Positions 15,593 to 23,969 of a stretch of 64,000 nt of DNA are shown here, piece after piece. Source of the DNA: Chryseobacterium cucumeris (lineage in GTDB: Bacteria; Bacteroidota; Bacteroidia; Flavobacteriales; Weeksellaceae); NCBI RefSeq assembly GCF_001593385.1, contig NZ_LUVZ01000001.1, positions 1,240,001 through 1,304,000 on the forward strand, read 5' to 3'. A program made the translations under genes and the position numbers. The notes under the pieces are model-generated. The model was not told the origin of the DNA. It worked only from the letters and a program-made list of their open reading frames with translations, and searched no databases. How positions within the stretch are numbered: the first letter of the stretch is position 1; each line of letters opens with the position of its first letter.

Positions 15593-17068
15593 ATGAAAAT
15601 AAACAAAACTATTGGAGCGCTAGTCTTTGCTTCTCTTGTATTTCAAGGCTGCAATGATGACAACGGTAACTCTGACACTCCTGTCAATGATAAAATCAAA
15701 CTTGAAAATTTTTCTAAAGAACCCGCTTTCGTTTATGGAATGAAAGATTTTGAAAATTTAAATATAACTACCCTTATTTCCAGTTCTGACGTTCTTCCAG
15801 GTTCTCCCGATTTCGTTTTCGGAGGCCAGCCGGACGGAATGGGTCTTATGAAAGATCCAAACTCAGACGGCTATCTGATGATCACCAACCATGAGATCAA
15901 GCAATCGGTATCAAGAGTCTATTTAGACAAAACTTTTAAGCCTGTAAAGGGAGAATATATCTTAAACGGAACCGGAGGAATGACAAGATTATGCTCCGCT
16001 ACATTGGCAACTCCGGAAATTCATGGTTTCAGTGCATTCCTTACCGCCGGAGAATCAGGTGAAGAAAGTATGGTACATGCTTTAAACCCTTTGGCACCAG
16101 TGTCTCAGGCAACTGATAAAACAAGGGTAAAACCGGCATTAGGAAAGGCTTCTATGGAAAATGCAGTTCCGCTTCCTAAAGATGTTTCTAACGGAAAAAC
16201 CTATATCATCATTGGTGAAGACCAGTCTTATTCTTCTTCTCACCAGTCTGCAGGACAGCTGATCATGTATGTAGCAGATACACAGGGAGATCTTGATAAC
16301 GGTAAGTTGTATTCTTTAAAAAGAACCAACAGCAACTATACTGAAACGGATATGACGAAAGGAAGCAGCTACGACGTAGAGTTCGTAGAAATTCCTAACG
16401 CTAAAAACCTTACCGGAACTCAGATCAACCAGAAAAATATTGACAATAATGCGATCCGCTTTTCAAGAGTGGAAGATGTAGATTACAGAAAAGGAGCTGG
16501 AAAAGGAAGAGAAATCTACTTTACCGCTACAGGTGAATCTTCTGACGGTGTTAATCCAAAAGCCGGATTAACCATGTGGGGAAGAGTCTACAAGCTTGTT
16601 CTGAACGCCAATAATATGCTGACAGGAAAACTGGAAGTGGTTGCAGAAGGTGATTCTAATCCGGGAAATAATCTGATCAATCCTGACAACTTATGTGTAA
16701 CTGAAAACTTTGTATACATCCAGGAAGACGGAGATTCTTATTACAAAAATGCCAATCACGATTCTTATATCTGGCAGCTGAATATTGCCACCAAACAATA
16801 CAAACCGTGGCTGAATATGAGGCACAACAGAGGTGACTCTGCATGGCAGACAGCATACAACCAATCCGGAGATCTGCAGAAGTACGGTTCATGGGAGTTC
16901 GGAGCAATGGTTGATATTTCAGACATCATCGGAATCCCTAATACCTTCTCTGTGAATATCCATTCTCATACATGGCAACTGGATAAATTCAAAAATCCTG
17001 ACGGTTCCGGAATCAACGCCAACAAAGAAGGTGGACAGATTGTAATCATCAGAAACGTAGAAAAATAG
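15593..17068 (+). CDS. PhoX-family phosphatase-like lipoprotein
   Basis: The product has 491 residues with an N-terminal signal ending in FQGC, a lipobox, followed by an Asp/Asn-rich tether (NDDNGNSD). The body has PhoX-family (PF05787-like) features: PDGMGLMKDPNSDGYLMITNHE, the acidic SRVEDVDYRKGAGKGREIYFTATGE motif, and NPDNLCVTENFVYIQEDG. PhoX proteins are calcium- and iron-dependent phosphomonoesterases, but many family members are uncharacterised and this assignment does not prove phosphatase activity. The gene for a di-haem cytochrome c peroxidase follows 65 bp downstream, with a hairpin terminator in the gap. Confidence 0.8.
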   Translation: MKINKTIGALVFASLVFQGCNDDNGNSDTPVNDKIKLENFSKEPAFVYGMKDFENLNITTLISSSDVLPGSPDFVFGGQPDGMGLMKDPNSDGYLMITNHEIKQSVSRVYLDKTFKPVKGEYILNGTGGMTRLCSATLATPEIHGFSAFLTAGESGEESMVHALNPLAPVSQATDKTRVKPALGKASMENAVPLPKDVSNGKTYIIIGEDQSYSSSHQSAGQLIMYVADTQGDLDNGKLYSLKRTNSNYTETDMTKGSSYDVEFVEIPNAKNLTGTQINQKNIDNNAIRFSRVEDVDYRKGAGKGREIYFTATGESSDGVNPKAGLTMWGRVYKLVLNANNMLTGKLEVVAEGDSNPGNNLINPDNLCVTENFVYIQEDGDSYYKNANHDSYIWQLNIATKQYKPWLNMRHNRGDSAWQTAYNQSGDLQKYGSWEFGAMVDISDIIGIPNTFSVNIHSHTWQLDKFKNPDGSGINANKEGGQIVIIRNVEK

Positions 17069-17091
17069 TTTTAATTCCTTCATATCCAATT

Positions 17092-17126
17092 AAAGTATCA
17101 ATAGAAAATCTCTGTTGATACTTTTT
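17092..17126 (+). terminator. Hairpin terminator between the PhoX-like and peroxidase genes
   Basis: A perfect 10-bp stem AAAGTATCAA / TTGATACTTT with a 13-base loop ends in five Ts, only 7 bp before the ATG of the next gene. It probably reduces read-through into the peroxidase gene. Confidence 0.65.
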
Positions 17127-17133
17127 CATACCT

Positions 17134-18948
17134 ATGAATAAGCATTCAAAATACCCGATACTCCTTTTTCTTTACTGTGCAGCAGCGCTTTTTACCCTTT
17201 ATTACTGTAAAAACGATAAGCAGCAGCCGATATACGAAGATCTTGGTTCTGTCAAAAACAGGATTATCAAAACCAATGTTGATTTCGAAAAGCAAATTAA
17301 CAAACTGAAAACTCTGGTTACTAAAAACGCTGATGAAAAGCTTCTTCAGAAAAAATTTCAGGATATCCGAAAAACCTACAAAACAATGGAATGGGCGGTA
17401 GAATACTTCCTACCCCACTCCGCAAGGTTTATCAACGGTCCTGCCCTTCCTGAAATAGAGATGGACGAACATACGGAAATAGAACCCGAAGGGCTTCAGG
17501 TTTTGGAAGAAATGTTGTATCCATATGATAAAGGAAATAAAGAAGAAGTAATCCGGATGCTTAATAAGCTCATCAATAAAAGCAATACCATAGAAACCAA
17601 CTTTCAGGTTATTACTATCAGTAAAGATCAGGTTTTTGATGCCTTAAGACAGGAAGCTTTCAGAATTTCCAGCCTGGGAATTTCAGGTTTTGACACACCC
17701 GTTTCAGGAGTATTTTTAGAGGAAATGCCATCTTCTCTGCAAGGAATAAAAGAAACTTTGGAACAGATCTCCACTGATCGTTCGAAAAATAAAGCCTTAA
17801 AAAGTCTTGTGGCAGAGATCAGTTCAGCCATTAATGTACTGAAGAAAAACCCCGACAAAAACACATTTGATTATGTCAATTTCATTCCGGATCATCTGAA
17901 TAGAATCACAGCTCTGATGCTTGATTTTAAAAAGCAGGAGAACATTCCTGATGTTGACGTAACGACCGCTTTAAACAAAAATGCAGCTACATTCTTTAGT
18001 AAAAATGCTTTTAATCCTAATGCTTTCACTCCCGGAAAAGAATACGCTTACTCTGAAGAAAAGGCAGCTCTTGGACATCAGCTTTTTAATGATAAAATAT
18101 TATCCAACAGCAATAACCGAAGCTGTGCAACATGCCATATTCCAGAGAAAGCATTTACAGACGGTCTAGCCAGAGCAATGTCCCTTGAAAATTCAGAACT
18201 GGCGAGAAATACACCTTCACTCAACTATGCAGGATATCAGCATGGCCAGTTTTGGGATATGAGAAAGGATGATCTGGAAGGACAAAGCTCAGATGTGATC
18301 TCCAATAAAGAAGAAATGCACGGTGACCTGAATATCATTCTTGCCAAAATCAATCAGGATAAAAATTATCAGGCCGCATTCAAAAAAATTTATCACTCCC
18401 AAAAAACTGAAGTATGGCAGCTTCAAAATGTACTGGCGAGCTATATTCGTTCGCTCGCAAAATTCAATTCAGATTTTGATGAACATATGAGAGGAAATAA
18501 ATCAGCGATGACAGACAATCAAAAGCGTGGTTTCAATCTTTTTGTGGGAAAAGCCCAGTGTGCCATCTGTCATTTTCTTCCTTTATTCAATGGTACAGTG
18601 CCTCCGAATTTCAAAAAAACTGAGCAGGAAATATTGGGTTTGGCAGTAAATGCAGAGAATAAAACACTTGATGCCGATCCGGGAAGAGGAAAATTTCATG
18701 AAACAGTTCCTTCTTTGCAGCATTCTTTCAAAACACCAACTCTCCGAAACATTCAAAAAACAGCTCCTTATATGCACAACGGAGGGTACAAAACATTGAA
18801 AGAAGTGATGAATTTTTACAACAAAGGTGGTGGAAAAGCTTTTGGATTTAAAGTGGAAAATCAGACTCTTTCTGATGATCCGTTACAACTTACTGATAAA
18901 GAAACAGATGATATCATTGAATTCATGAAAGCGCTCAATGATCAATAA
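17134..18948 (+). CDS. Di-haem cytochrome c peroxidase with long N-terminal domain
   Basis: The protein has 604 residues. A hydrophobic signal ends in YYC (residue ~25), suggesting a lipoprotein. Two c-type haem motifs are present: CATCH (C331, C334, H335) and CAICH (C476, C479, H480). The surrounding segments RNTPSLNYAGYQHGQFWDMR and KTPTLRNIQKTAPYMHNGGYKTLKEVMNFYNKGG are typical of CcpA/MauG di-haem peroxidases, which reduce hydrogen peroxide in the periplasm or oxidise other substrates. The N-terminal ~280 residues are mostly helical and do not belong to the peroxidase core; the EIEPEGLQVLEEMLYPYD segment faintly resembles imelysin-type domains. The partner electron donor is unknown. Confidence 0.88.
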   Translation: MNKHSKYPILLFLYCAAALFTLYYCKNDKQQPIYEDLGSVKNRIIKTNVDFEKQINKLKTLVTKNADEKLLQKKFQDIRKTYKTMEWAVEYFLPHSARFINGPALPEIEMDEHTEIEPEGLQVLEEMLYPYDKGNKEEVIRMLNKLINKSNTIETNFQVITISKDQVFDALRQEAFRISSLGISGFDTPVSGVFLEEMPSSLQGIKETLEQISTDRSKNKALKSLVAEISSAINVLKKNPDKNTFDYVNFIPDHLNRITALMLDFKKQENIPDVDVTTALNKNAATFFSKNAFNPNAFTPGKEYAYSEEKAALGHQLFNDKILSNSNNRSCATCHIPEKAFTDGLARAMSLENSELARNTPSLNYAGYQHGQFWDMRKDDLEGQSSDVISNKEEMHGDLNIILAKINQDKNYQAAFKKIYHSQKTEVWQLQNVLASYIRSLAKFNSDFDEHMRGNKSAMTDNQKRGFNLFVGKAQCAICHFLPLFNGTVPPNFKKTEQEILGLAVNAENKTLDADPGRGKFHETVPSLQHSFKTPTLRNIQKTAPYMHNGGYKTLKEVMNFYNKGGGKAFGFKVENQTLSDDPLQLTDKETDDIIEFMKALNDQ

Positions 18949-18984
18949 AAGACGATTCTAAAACACAAAACAACGAAAAACCAC

Positions 18985-19021
18985 AAAACTCCTGAATCTT
19001 AATTGCTAAGGAGTTTTTTTA
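18985..19021 (+). terminator. Intrinsic terminator of the peroxidase gene
   Basis: The stem AAAACTCCT / AGGAGTTTT with a 15-base loop is followed by a T tract, 36 bp after the stop codon. Confidence 0.75.
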
Positions 19022-19159
19022 TTTGAAAATTCCTTTAAAATACAGAAAGACTATCTGATCATTTTTTCATTTGTCTTTGTCTTTACAAAGTCCATGAAAA
19101 CATTAGATTAAATCAATGTTATACTCTGTTAAAAACTTTTCTACAAGAATAAATATCAT

Positions 19160-19167
19160 TATTTTTG
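19160..19167 (+). promoter_or_regulatory. -7 box of the DUF5686 gene promoter (TATTTTTG)
   Basis: TATTTTTG lies 15 bp upstream of the ATG at 19183; the -33 element is not recognisable. Confidence 0.45.
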
Positions 19168-19182
19168 ACGTAGTTTTTTTAC

Positions 19183-21582
19183 ATGAAAAGGGGTTTACTG
19201 TTATTATTTTTCCTGATCTGCTTTTTGGGGTATTCACAATCAAAAATTAAGGTTGTGGATGACGCCAGTCAAAAGCCTGTCTATAAAGCAAAGGTATCCT
19301 GTGACAATACAGTTATCGGATACACCAATGAACAGGGTATTCTGGAGTTTAAAACAGGATGTAAAAATATTGATATTGATGCAGATTCTTATCAGAGAGA
19401 AACTATCACAGTTGAGAGCAGCATGGAAGTTTCCCTGCTTAAAAAAACATCAAAGACAACCAATATTGAAGCTGTAGTTATTGAGGATAAAAGTGACCCC
19501 AGAGCTCTGGAAATTCTTAAAAAAGTCAATAAATTATTCAAAGAAAACTCACCCAAAAGTTTAGGTTCCTATTCTTACAAATCCTACGAAAAAATCTCTC
19601 TTGATATTGATGAGGACAGTCTTTCGCAGTTTAATCAGTATTTTAATGATTTAAATATTTTCAAGAAAAAAAGGGAAAAAGACTCGCTGAATAATATCAA
19701 CGCAAGAAAAATATTTTCAAAAAGTAAACTCTTCCTTTGGGAAAGAGCTCAGGAGTTTTTGTACTCCAAAAAGTATGGTGAAAAGATCAATATTCTGGAC
19801 AACAGAATCTCCGGTCTGAAGCAGCCTATTTACGAAATGATCGCACTCCAGCAAAGTAACAGGGATGTTGTTCCCGAACAGATAAAACCCGAAAACAGAG
19901 GACTTTACAGATTCTTTCTTTCAGATACGGTTACCCTTGACGGAAGGAAAAACTTTGTAATCCGCTTCCGTGAGGTAAATTACAAAAAGCCGGACAGAAA
20001 ACGAAAGTATAACGGTGCTATTTATGTAGACACCGAAACGTACGGAATCAAAAAAATCGAGAATTTCAGTAAAAATAAAAACGAAGGAATTATTACCAGT
20101 ACCTGGGTATTCTACAATAACAAATGGTTCCTTGCCCATGAAAAAGCCAAGCTTAAAATGGGTAAAATGGCCATGGATGACAAAGTGCATGCCGATGATA
20201 AGAAAGACAAAAAAAGCTTTGGGACCTATGCTTTCCTTACCTCAAAATATTTTGATTTCGAATCTCCTATTGAAGAAGATCCAAAGGATTTTAAAGGCTA
20301 TACTTTCTCGGTAAAAAATATTGACGGTCAATCTCTGGACCGCTACAGGACAGATCCCCTTACCGAAAGGGAACAAAATACCTATAAAACCATCGACAGT
20401 TTAGGTAAAAAATATAAAATCGACAGCAAAGCACAGATTTTATCAGGTTTACTGAACGGACAGATCAGAGTCGGTTCTGTAGACTTTGCTGTGGATGAAA
20501 TTGTCAATTATAACTCCTATGAAGGTTTCAGATTAGGTTTAAAAGCCAAGCTGAATGAAAATTTCAACCCTTATTTTTCACCTGACTACTATTTTGCATA
20601 TGGTGTGAAAGACCGAAAATGGAAGTATGGAATGGGGCTTGATATGAAAACCACACTGGAAAAGAATTCCTTTTTCAGATTTGAAGTGTATGATGATGTA
20701 ACAGCATCCGGAGAATTCAACCGAAAGATGTGGAATTTCAAGATGAGAATGATGAACTTCGGGAATAATCTGAATAATGACCGGTATTTCCACTTTAAAG
20801 GAATGTCATTATCTTACCTGAACGATGTCACCAACGGACTTACCGTTGCTCTTGCCGTAAGAAGAAACACAGAAGAAGCTGAGTTCGATTATCAGTTCAG
20901 AGACCGGGGAACATCTTACAGAAACTTCAATACCCTTTTCACCCTGAAATATTCTCCGAATTCTACCAATATTATGACCCCTCAGGGAAAATCTCTGATT
21001 GATCAGAAATATCCTGAACTGTATTTTAATTATGAGCAGAGTTACAAAATACTGCAGGGGGATTTTAATTATTCCCGTTTTGATGGTTTGTTTGTTCATA
21101 ATTTCAAAACACCGATCGGGACCACAGGGTTCCGATTATATGGAGGTCTTGTTCTTGGTGGGGCGCCTATCTGGAAAAACTTTACGATGAACGGACTGGC
21201 CTCTCCTGGTAAAGACTTCAATTTTAACCTTACATCTTACCTTGGGTTTGCCACACTGGAAGGCGGAAAATACTATAATGATAGGTTCATAGCGTATTAC
21301 TTTACGCATAAACTTCCATGGTATCTGAAAAGTTTCGGACACAATGTTTCCAGCTTTGATTTTGTCTTAAGAGGAACTATCGGTGATATGAAACATCCGG
21401 AATACCACCAGTTTAAATTCAGAAAACTGGATCACCTGTATCAGGAAGTCGGTGTGGAATGGAACAATTTCCTTTCCAGCTATTTTAATCTTGGGGTATT
21501 CTACAGAGTGGGTTATTATGCAACGCCACATTTCAAGGAAAACTTCGCCATTCAGTTTAAGCTGAAATTTCTCGAGTTTTAA
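19183..21582 (+). CDS. DUF5686 family outer-membrane protein with N-terminal carboxypeptidase-regulatory-like domain
   Basis: The product has 799 residues: a cleavable signal peptide (MKRGLLLLFFLICFLGYSQS), then a carboxypeptidase-regulatory-like beta domain (about 22-90; VVDDASQKPVYKAKVSCDN...GYTNEQGILEF). The long DUF5686 region follows. The last ~350 residues alternate hydrophobic and polar residues with frequent aromatic girdles and end in LKFLEF, as expected of an outer-membrane beta barrel. Family members are widespread in Bacteroidota and of unknown function. A promoter box lies 15 bp upstream and the previous gene has its own terminator, so it is transcribed independently. The small gene at 21657 follows. 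Confidence 0.85.
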   Translation: MKRGLLLLFFLICFLGYSQSKIKVVDDASQKPVYKAKVSCDNTVIGYTNEQGILEFKTGCKNIDIDADSYQRETITVESSMEVSLLKKTSKTTNIEAVVIEDKSDPRALEILKKVNKLFKENSPKSLGSYSYKSYEKISLDIDEDSLSQFNQYFNDLNIFKKKREKDSLNNINARKIFSKSKLFLWERAQEFLYSKKYGEKINILDNRISGLKQPIYEMIALQQSNRDVVPEQIKPENRGLYRFFLSDTVTLDGRKNFVIRFREVNYKKPDRKRKYNGAIYVDTETYGIKKIENFSKNKNEGIITSTWVFYNNKWFLAHEKAKLKMGKMAMDDKVHADDKKDKKSFGTYAFLTSKYFDFESPIEEDPKDFKGYTFSVKNIDGQSLDRYRTDPLTEREQNTYKTIDSLGKKYKIDSKAQILSGLLNGQIRVGSVDFAVDEIVNYNSYEGFRLGLKAKLNENFNPYFSPDYYFAYGVKDRKWKYGMGLDMKTTLEKNSFFRFEVYDDVTASGEFNRKMWNFKMRMMNFGNNLNNDRYFHFKGMSLSYLNDVTNGLTVALAVRRNTEEAEFDYQFRDRGTSYRNFNTLFTLKYSPNSTNIMTPQGKSLIDQKYPELYFNYEQSYKILQGDFNYSRFDGLFVHNFKTPIGTTGFRLYGGLVLGGAPIWKNFTMNGLASPGKDFNFNLTSYLGFATLEGGKYYNDRFIAYYFTHKLPWYLKSFGHNVSSFDFVLRGTIGDMKHPEYHQFKFRKLDHLYQEVGVEWNNFLSSYFNLGVFYRVGYYATPHFKENFAIQFKLKFLEF

Positions 21583-21605
21583 TCGTCCGGAAAATACAAA
21601 ATCTT

Positions 21606-21613
21606 TATTTTTG
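21606..21613 (+). promoter_or_regulatory. -7 box (TATTTTTG) deciding the start of the following small gene
   Basis: TATTTTTG ends only one base before an in-frame ATG at 21615. Transcription would start at or after that ATG, which supports the later ATG at 21657 as the translation start. Confidence 0.5.
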
Positions 21614-21656
21614 GATGAGAATTCAGAAATATTCAACGATACTATATAAAAAGAAC

Positions 21657-21893
21657 ATGCAGAAAATCGAAATCAAAGCAGAACAGTTTTTTGAATTATT
21701 AAAATTAAAAGACACTCCGATGTGGGAAATTTTCTCACAGATGATCGATGGAAATGAAAAGGAAATTATCTTTTTGGACAACGAAGACAAGATCCTTTTT
21801 AATTATATTCTACCTTCTACACAGGAAAAACTGGAAGAAGACAGAAAAGAATTTTCAAAACAGTTTTCAGAGAAACTAGCTGAATTTAATTAA
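21657..21893 (+). CDS. Small hypothetical acidic protein, 78 residues
   Basis: This short protein (MQKIEIKAEQFFELLKLKDTP at its N-terminus; 78 residues in all) is acidic and helical, with no signal peptide or membrane segment. I do not recognise the family. The start at 21657 is preferred to an in-frame ATG at 21615, because a TATTTTTG promoter box ends just one base before the latter and because AAAAAGAAC precedes the chosen ATG. It ends 8 bp before the M28 peptidase start, so it is probably co-transcribed with that gene. Confidence 0.6.
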   Translation: MQKIEIKAEQFFELLKLKDTPMWEIFSQMIDGNEKEIIFLDNEDKILFNYILPSTQEKLEEDRKEFSKQFSEKLAEFN

Positions 21894-21901
21894 GCAATGT
21901 T

Positions 21902-23371
21902 ATGAATAAAAATTATATTTTTTCTCTGTTAAGCCTTTTCCTGTTTACCCTCGGAAATGCTCAGAATTATAAAAAACCATTAGTTTCTGCTATCAGAGAA
22001 TCTGATCTCCGCACCGATATGTATCAGCTTGCTGCAGACCAGTTCTGGGGCCGTGAAGCCGGAACTCTGGATGAATTGAAAGTTTCTATGTGGTTGGCTG
22101 ACAAAGCGAAGGAAGCCGGAATGAAACCTGCCGGAGATAATGGAACATTTTTCCAGTTTTTTGATATGTACAGGCATCAGGTGATTCCACAAAGCAGCCT
22201 GAAAATCGGAGATACCAGTTTGAAATTATGGAAAGATTTCCTTGTCGCTGAACCTGTAAACGCTTCATTAGATGCTGACATAGTGTATGCCGGAAACGCA
22301 GAGCCTGAAGAGCTTGCGAAATTGAATATCAAAGGAAAAGTTCTTGCTGTAAACGCTTCTGACAAGAATATTTCAAAAGATATGACACTTTTTGTAAGAA
22401 GATATCCTGGATTTGTAAGAAATAAATACTACAATAAAGCTTCTGAATTGGGAGCAAAAGCTATTATTTTCATCACTGATGATATTTCTGAACAAAGCTG
22501 GGTGGAAGTTTTGCCTCAAATGACAAGAGGAAGCTACGGTGTGGAAGGATTAAGAGAAAAAATCACCAATAATATTCCTGTTTTGTGGATCAAAAGAGAA
22601 AATGCTGGCTGGGTAAAAAACAATCCTAAAGCCTCTCTGAACCTGATCACTGAAACTTACAAATATCCATCCGTTAATATTATCGGAAAAATTGATGGTA
22701 CAGATCCTGTTCTTAAAAATGAATATGTTCTGTTAAGCGGACACCAGGATCATGACGGGATCAGACATCCTGTAAAGAATGACACGATCTACAACGGTGC
22801 TGATGATAATGCCAGTACTTGTGTTGCCATGTTAGCAATGGCAAGAGCTTATAAAAAACAGCCGGGAAAAAGAAGTATCCTGTTTGTTTTCCATGGTGCT
22901 GAAGAAAGAGGATTGCTGGGTTCAAGATGGCATGCAGCACATCCTGTTGTTCCGAAAGAGAAAATTGTAGCCGTTCTGAATGGTGATATGATCGGAAGAA
23001 ATGACAATAATGAAGCTGCTCTATTAGGAGGAAATACTCCTCACAAAAATTCTGAAGAGCTGGTAAAAATGGCCGAAGATGCCAACAATGAAAGTACAAA
23101 GTTCAAATACCTTAAAGATTGGGATTCTCCAAGCCATGCTGAGTATTTCTATTTCAGAAGTGATCATCTTCCGTATGCTAAGATTGGAATTCCTGCAATA
23201 TTCTTCACAAGTGTACTGCACGATCAGTATCATACTCCACAGGATGAATCAGAAAATATCAATTACAAAAAGCTCTATAAAATGACTGAATGGATGTACA
23301 GAACATCCTGGAAAGTAGCTAATGAAATAGAACGTCCGAAAGTAATTTCGAATTTTTCGCTTGAAAGATAA
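21902..23371 (+). CDS. M28 family zinc aminopeptidase with PA domain
   Basis: The product has 489 residues and an N-terminal signal peptide (ending near TLGNAQN). A protease-associated region occupies roughly 110-240. The M28 catalytic domain has its zinc-binding and catalytic residues in LSGHQDHDGI, NGADDNASTCVAM, HGAEERGLLGS, NGDMIGRND and the C-terminal HDQYHTPQDESENI. M28 enzymes with this layout are secreted or periplasmic aminopeptidases that remove N-terminal residues from peptides. The upstream 78-residue gene is only 8 bp away. The natural terminator appears to lie at 23608, separated from the stop codon by a 200-bp repeat element. Confidence 0.92.
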   Translation: MNKNYIFSLLSLFLFTLGNAQNYKKPLVSAIRESDLRTDMYQLAADQFWGREAGTLDELKVSMWLADKAKEAGMKPAGDNGTFFQFFDMYRHQVIPQSSLKIGDTSLKLWKDFLVAEPVNASLDADIVYAGNAEPEELAKLNIKGKVLAVNASDKNISKDMTLFVRRYPGFVRNKYYNKASELGAKAIIFITDDISEQSWVEVLPQMTRGSYGVEGLREKITNNIPVLWIKRENAGWVKNNPKASLNLITETYKYPSVNIIGKIDGTDPVLKNEYVLLSGHQDHDGIRHPVKNDTIYNGADDNASTCVAMLAMARAYKKQPGKRSILFVFHGAEERGLLGSRWHAAHPVVPKEKIVAVLNGDMIGRNDNNEAALLGGNTPHKNSEELVKMAEDANNESTKFKYLKDWDSPSHAEYFYFRSDHLPYAKIGIPAIFFTSVLHDQYHTPQDESENINYKKLYKMTEWMYRTSWKVANEIERPKVISNFSLER

Positions 23372-23387
23372 TTTATAAAAAGAATTA

Positions 23388-23586
23388 TATTTCTTTTGTC
23401 TTGAAACAAAAGAAACATAAATTCAAGACTCAGAAACTTCAGCTAAAAATGAAATCTGTTCTCTAAAAACTCTGAACTCACGCGGAAACAATCTATGTTG
23501 AGAATCATATTTTGTCCCGCACTCAGACAGTAGAGTTTTTTAACGTTCACAGAATTCATTTTCTTAACGTTTCACTTTCTTATGTC
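23388..23586. repeat. ~200-bp long-hairpin repeat element, copy 1
   Basis: This copy is about 94% identical to 23720-23919 (roughly 12 differences including one T insertion). It begins with a 9-bp hairpin, arms TTCTTTTGT and ACAAAAGAA. The remaining ~160 bp form a long imperfect inverted repeat: AGAAACTTCAGC near the left pairs with GTTTCACTTTCT-type sequence at the right, AAATGAAATCTGT pairs with ACAGAATTCATTT, and ACTCT...GCGG pairs with CCCGC...AGAGT. No open reading frame is present. The element lies between the M28 gene and its likely terminator. It may be a non-autonomous mobile repeat or a structured RNA. Confidence 0.75.
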
Positions 23587-23607
23587 ATTTGATATTGCCA
23601 GAAACAT

Positions 23608-23636
23608 AAAAGCTTCACAGAGTGTGAAGCTTTTTT
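23608..23636 (+). terminator. Intrinsic terminator between the two hairpin repeats
   Basis: A perfect 11-bp stem AAAAGCTTCAC / GTGAAGCTTTT with an AGAGT loop and a T tail. It is the first intrinsic terminator downstream of the M28 peptidase gene, 236 bp after the stop codon. Confidence 0.85.
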
Positions 23637-23719
23637 CATCATTGTGTTTTTAGAATCTGAAATACGAAATAATTTAATATTGATTATGATTGGAAACCGT
23701 TAATTTTTTTAATTCATCA

Positions 23720-23919
23720 TATTTCTTTTGTCTTGAAACAAAAGAATCAAAAATTCAAGACTTAGAAACTTCAGCTAAAAATGAAATCTGTTCTCTAAAA
23801 ACTCTAAACTCATGCGGAAACACTCTATGTTGAGAATCATATGTTGTCCCGCACTCAAACACTAGAGTTTTTTTAACGTTCACAGAATTCATTTTCTTAA
23901 CGCTTCAGTTTCTTATGTC
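23720..23919. repeat. ~200-bp long-hairpin repeat element, copy 2
   Basis: This is the direct repeat of 23388-23586, in the same orientation, ~332 bp further on. Arms pair as in copy 1, from about 23759 to 23822 with 23842 to 23919, around a central TATGTTGAGAATCATATG segment. It ends 50 bp from the ilvA stop codon, so both copies lie in the 3' regions of two convergent genes. The unique sequence between the copies (23587-23719) holds the terminator at 23608 and nothing else recognisable. Confidence 0.75.
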
Positions 23920-23969
23920 GTTTTTCAATGTCATCAAAAAAATAGGTCTCTTTTTACATCTAAATCCTT

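Noticed and set aside
23372..23969. Possible insertion sequence, because of the repeated inverted structures
   Set aside because: No transposase frame is present in or between the copies; recorded as a non-coding repeat instead.
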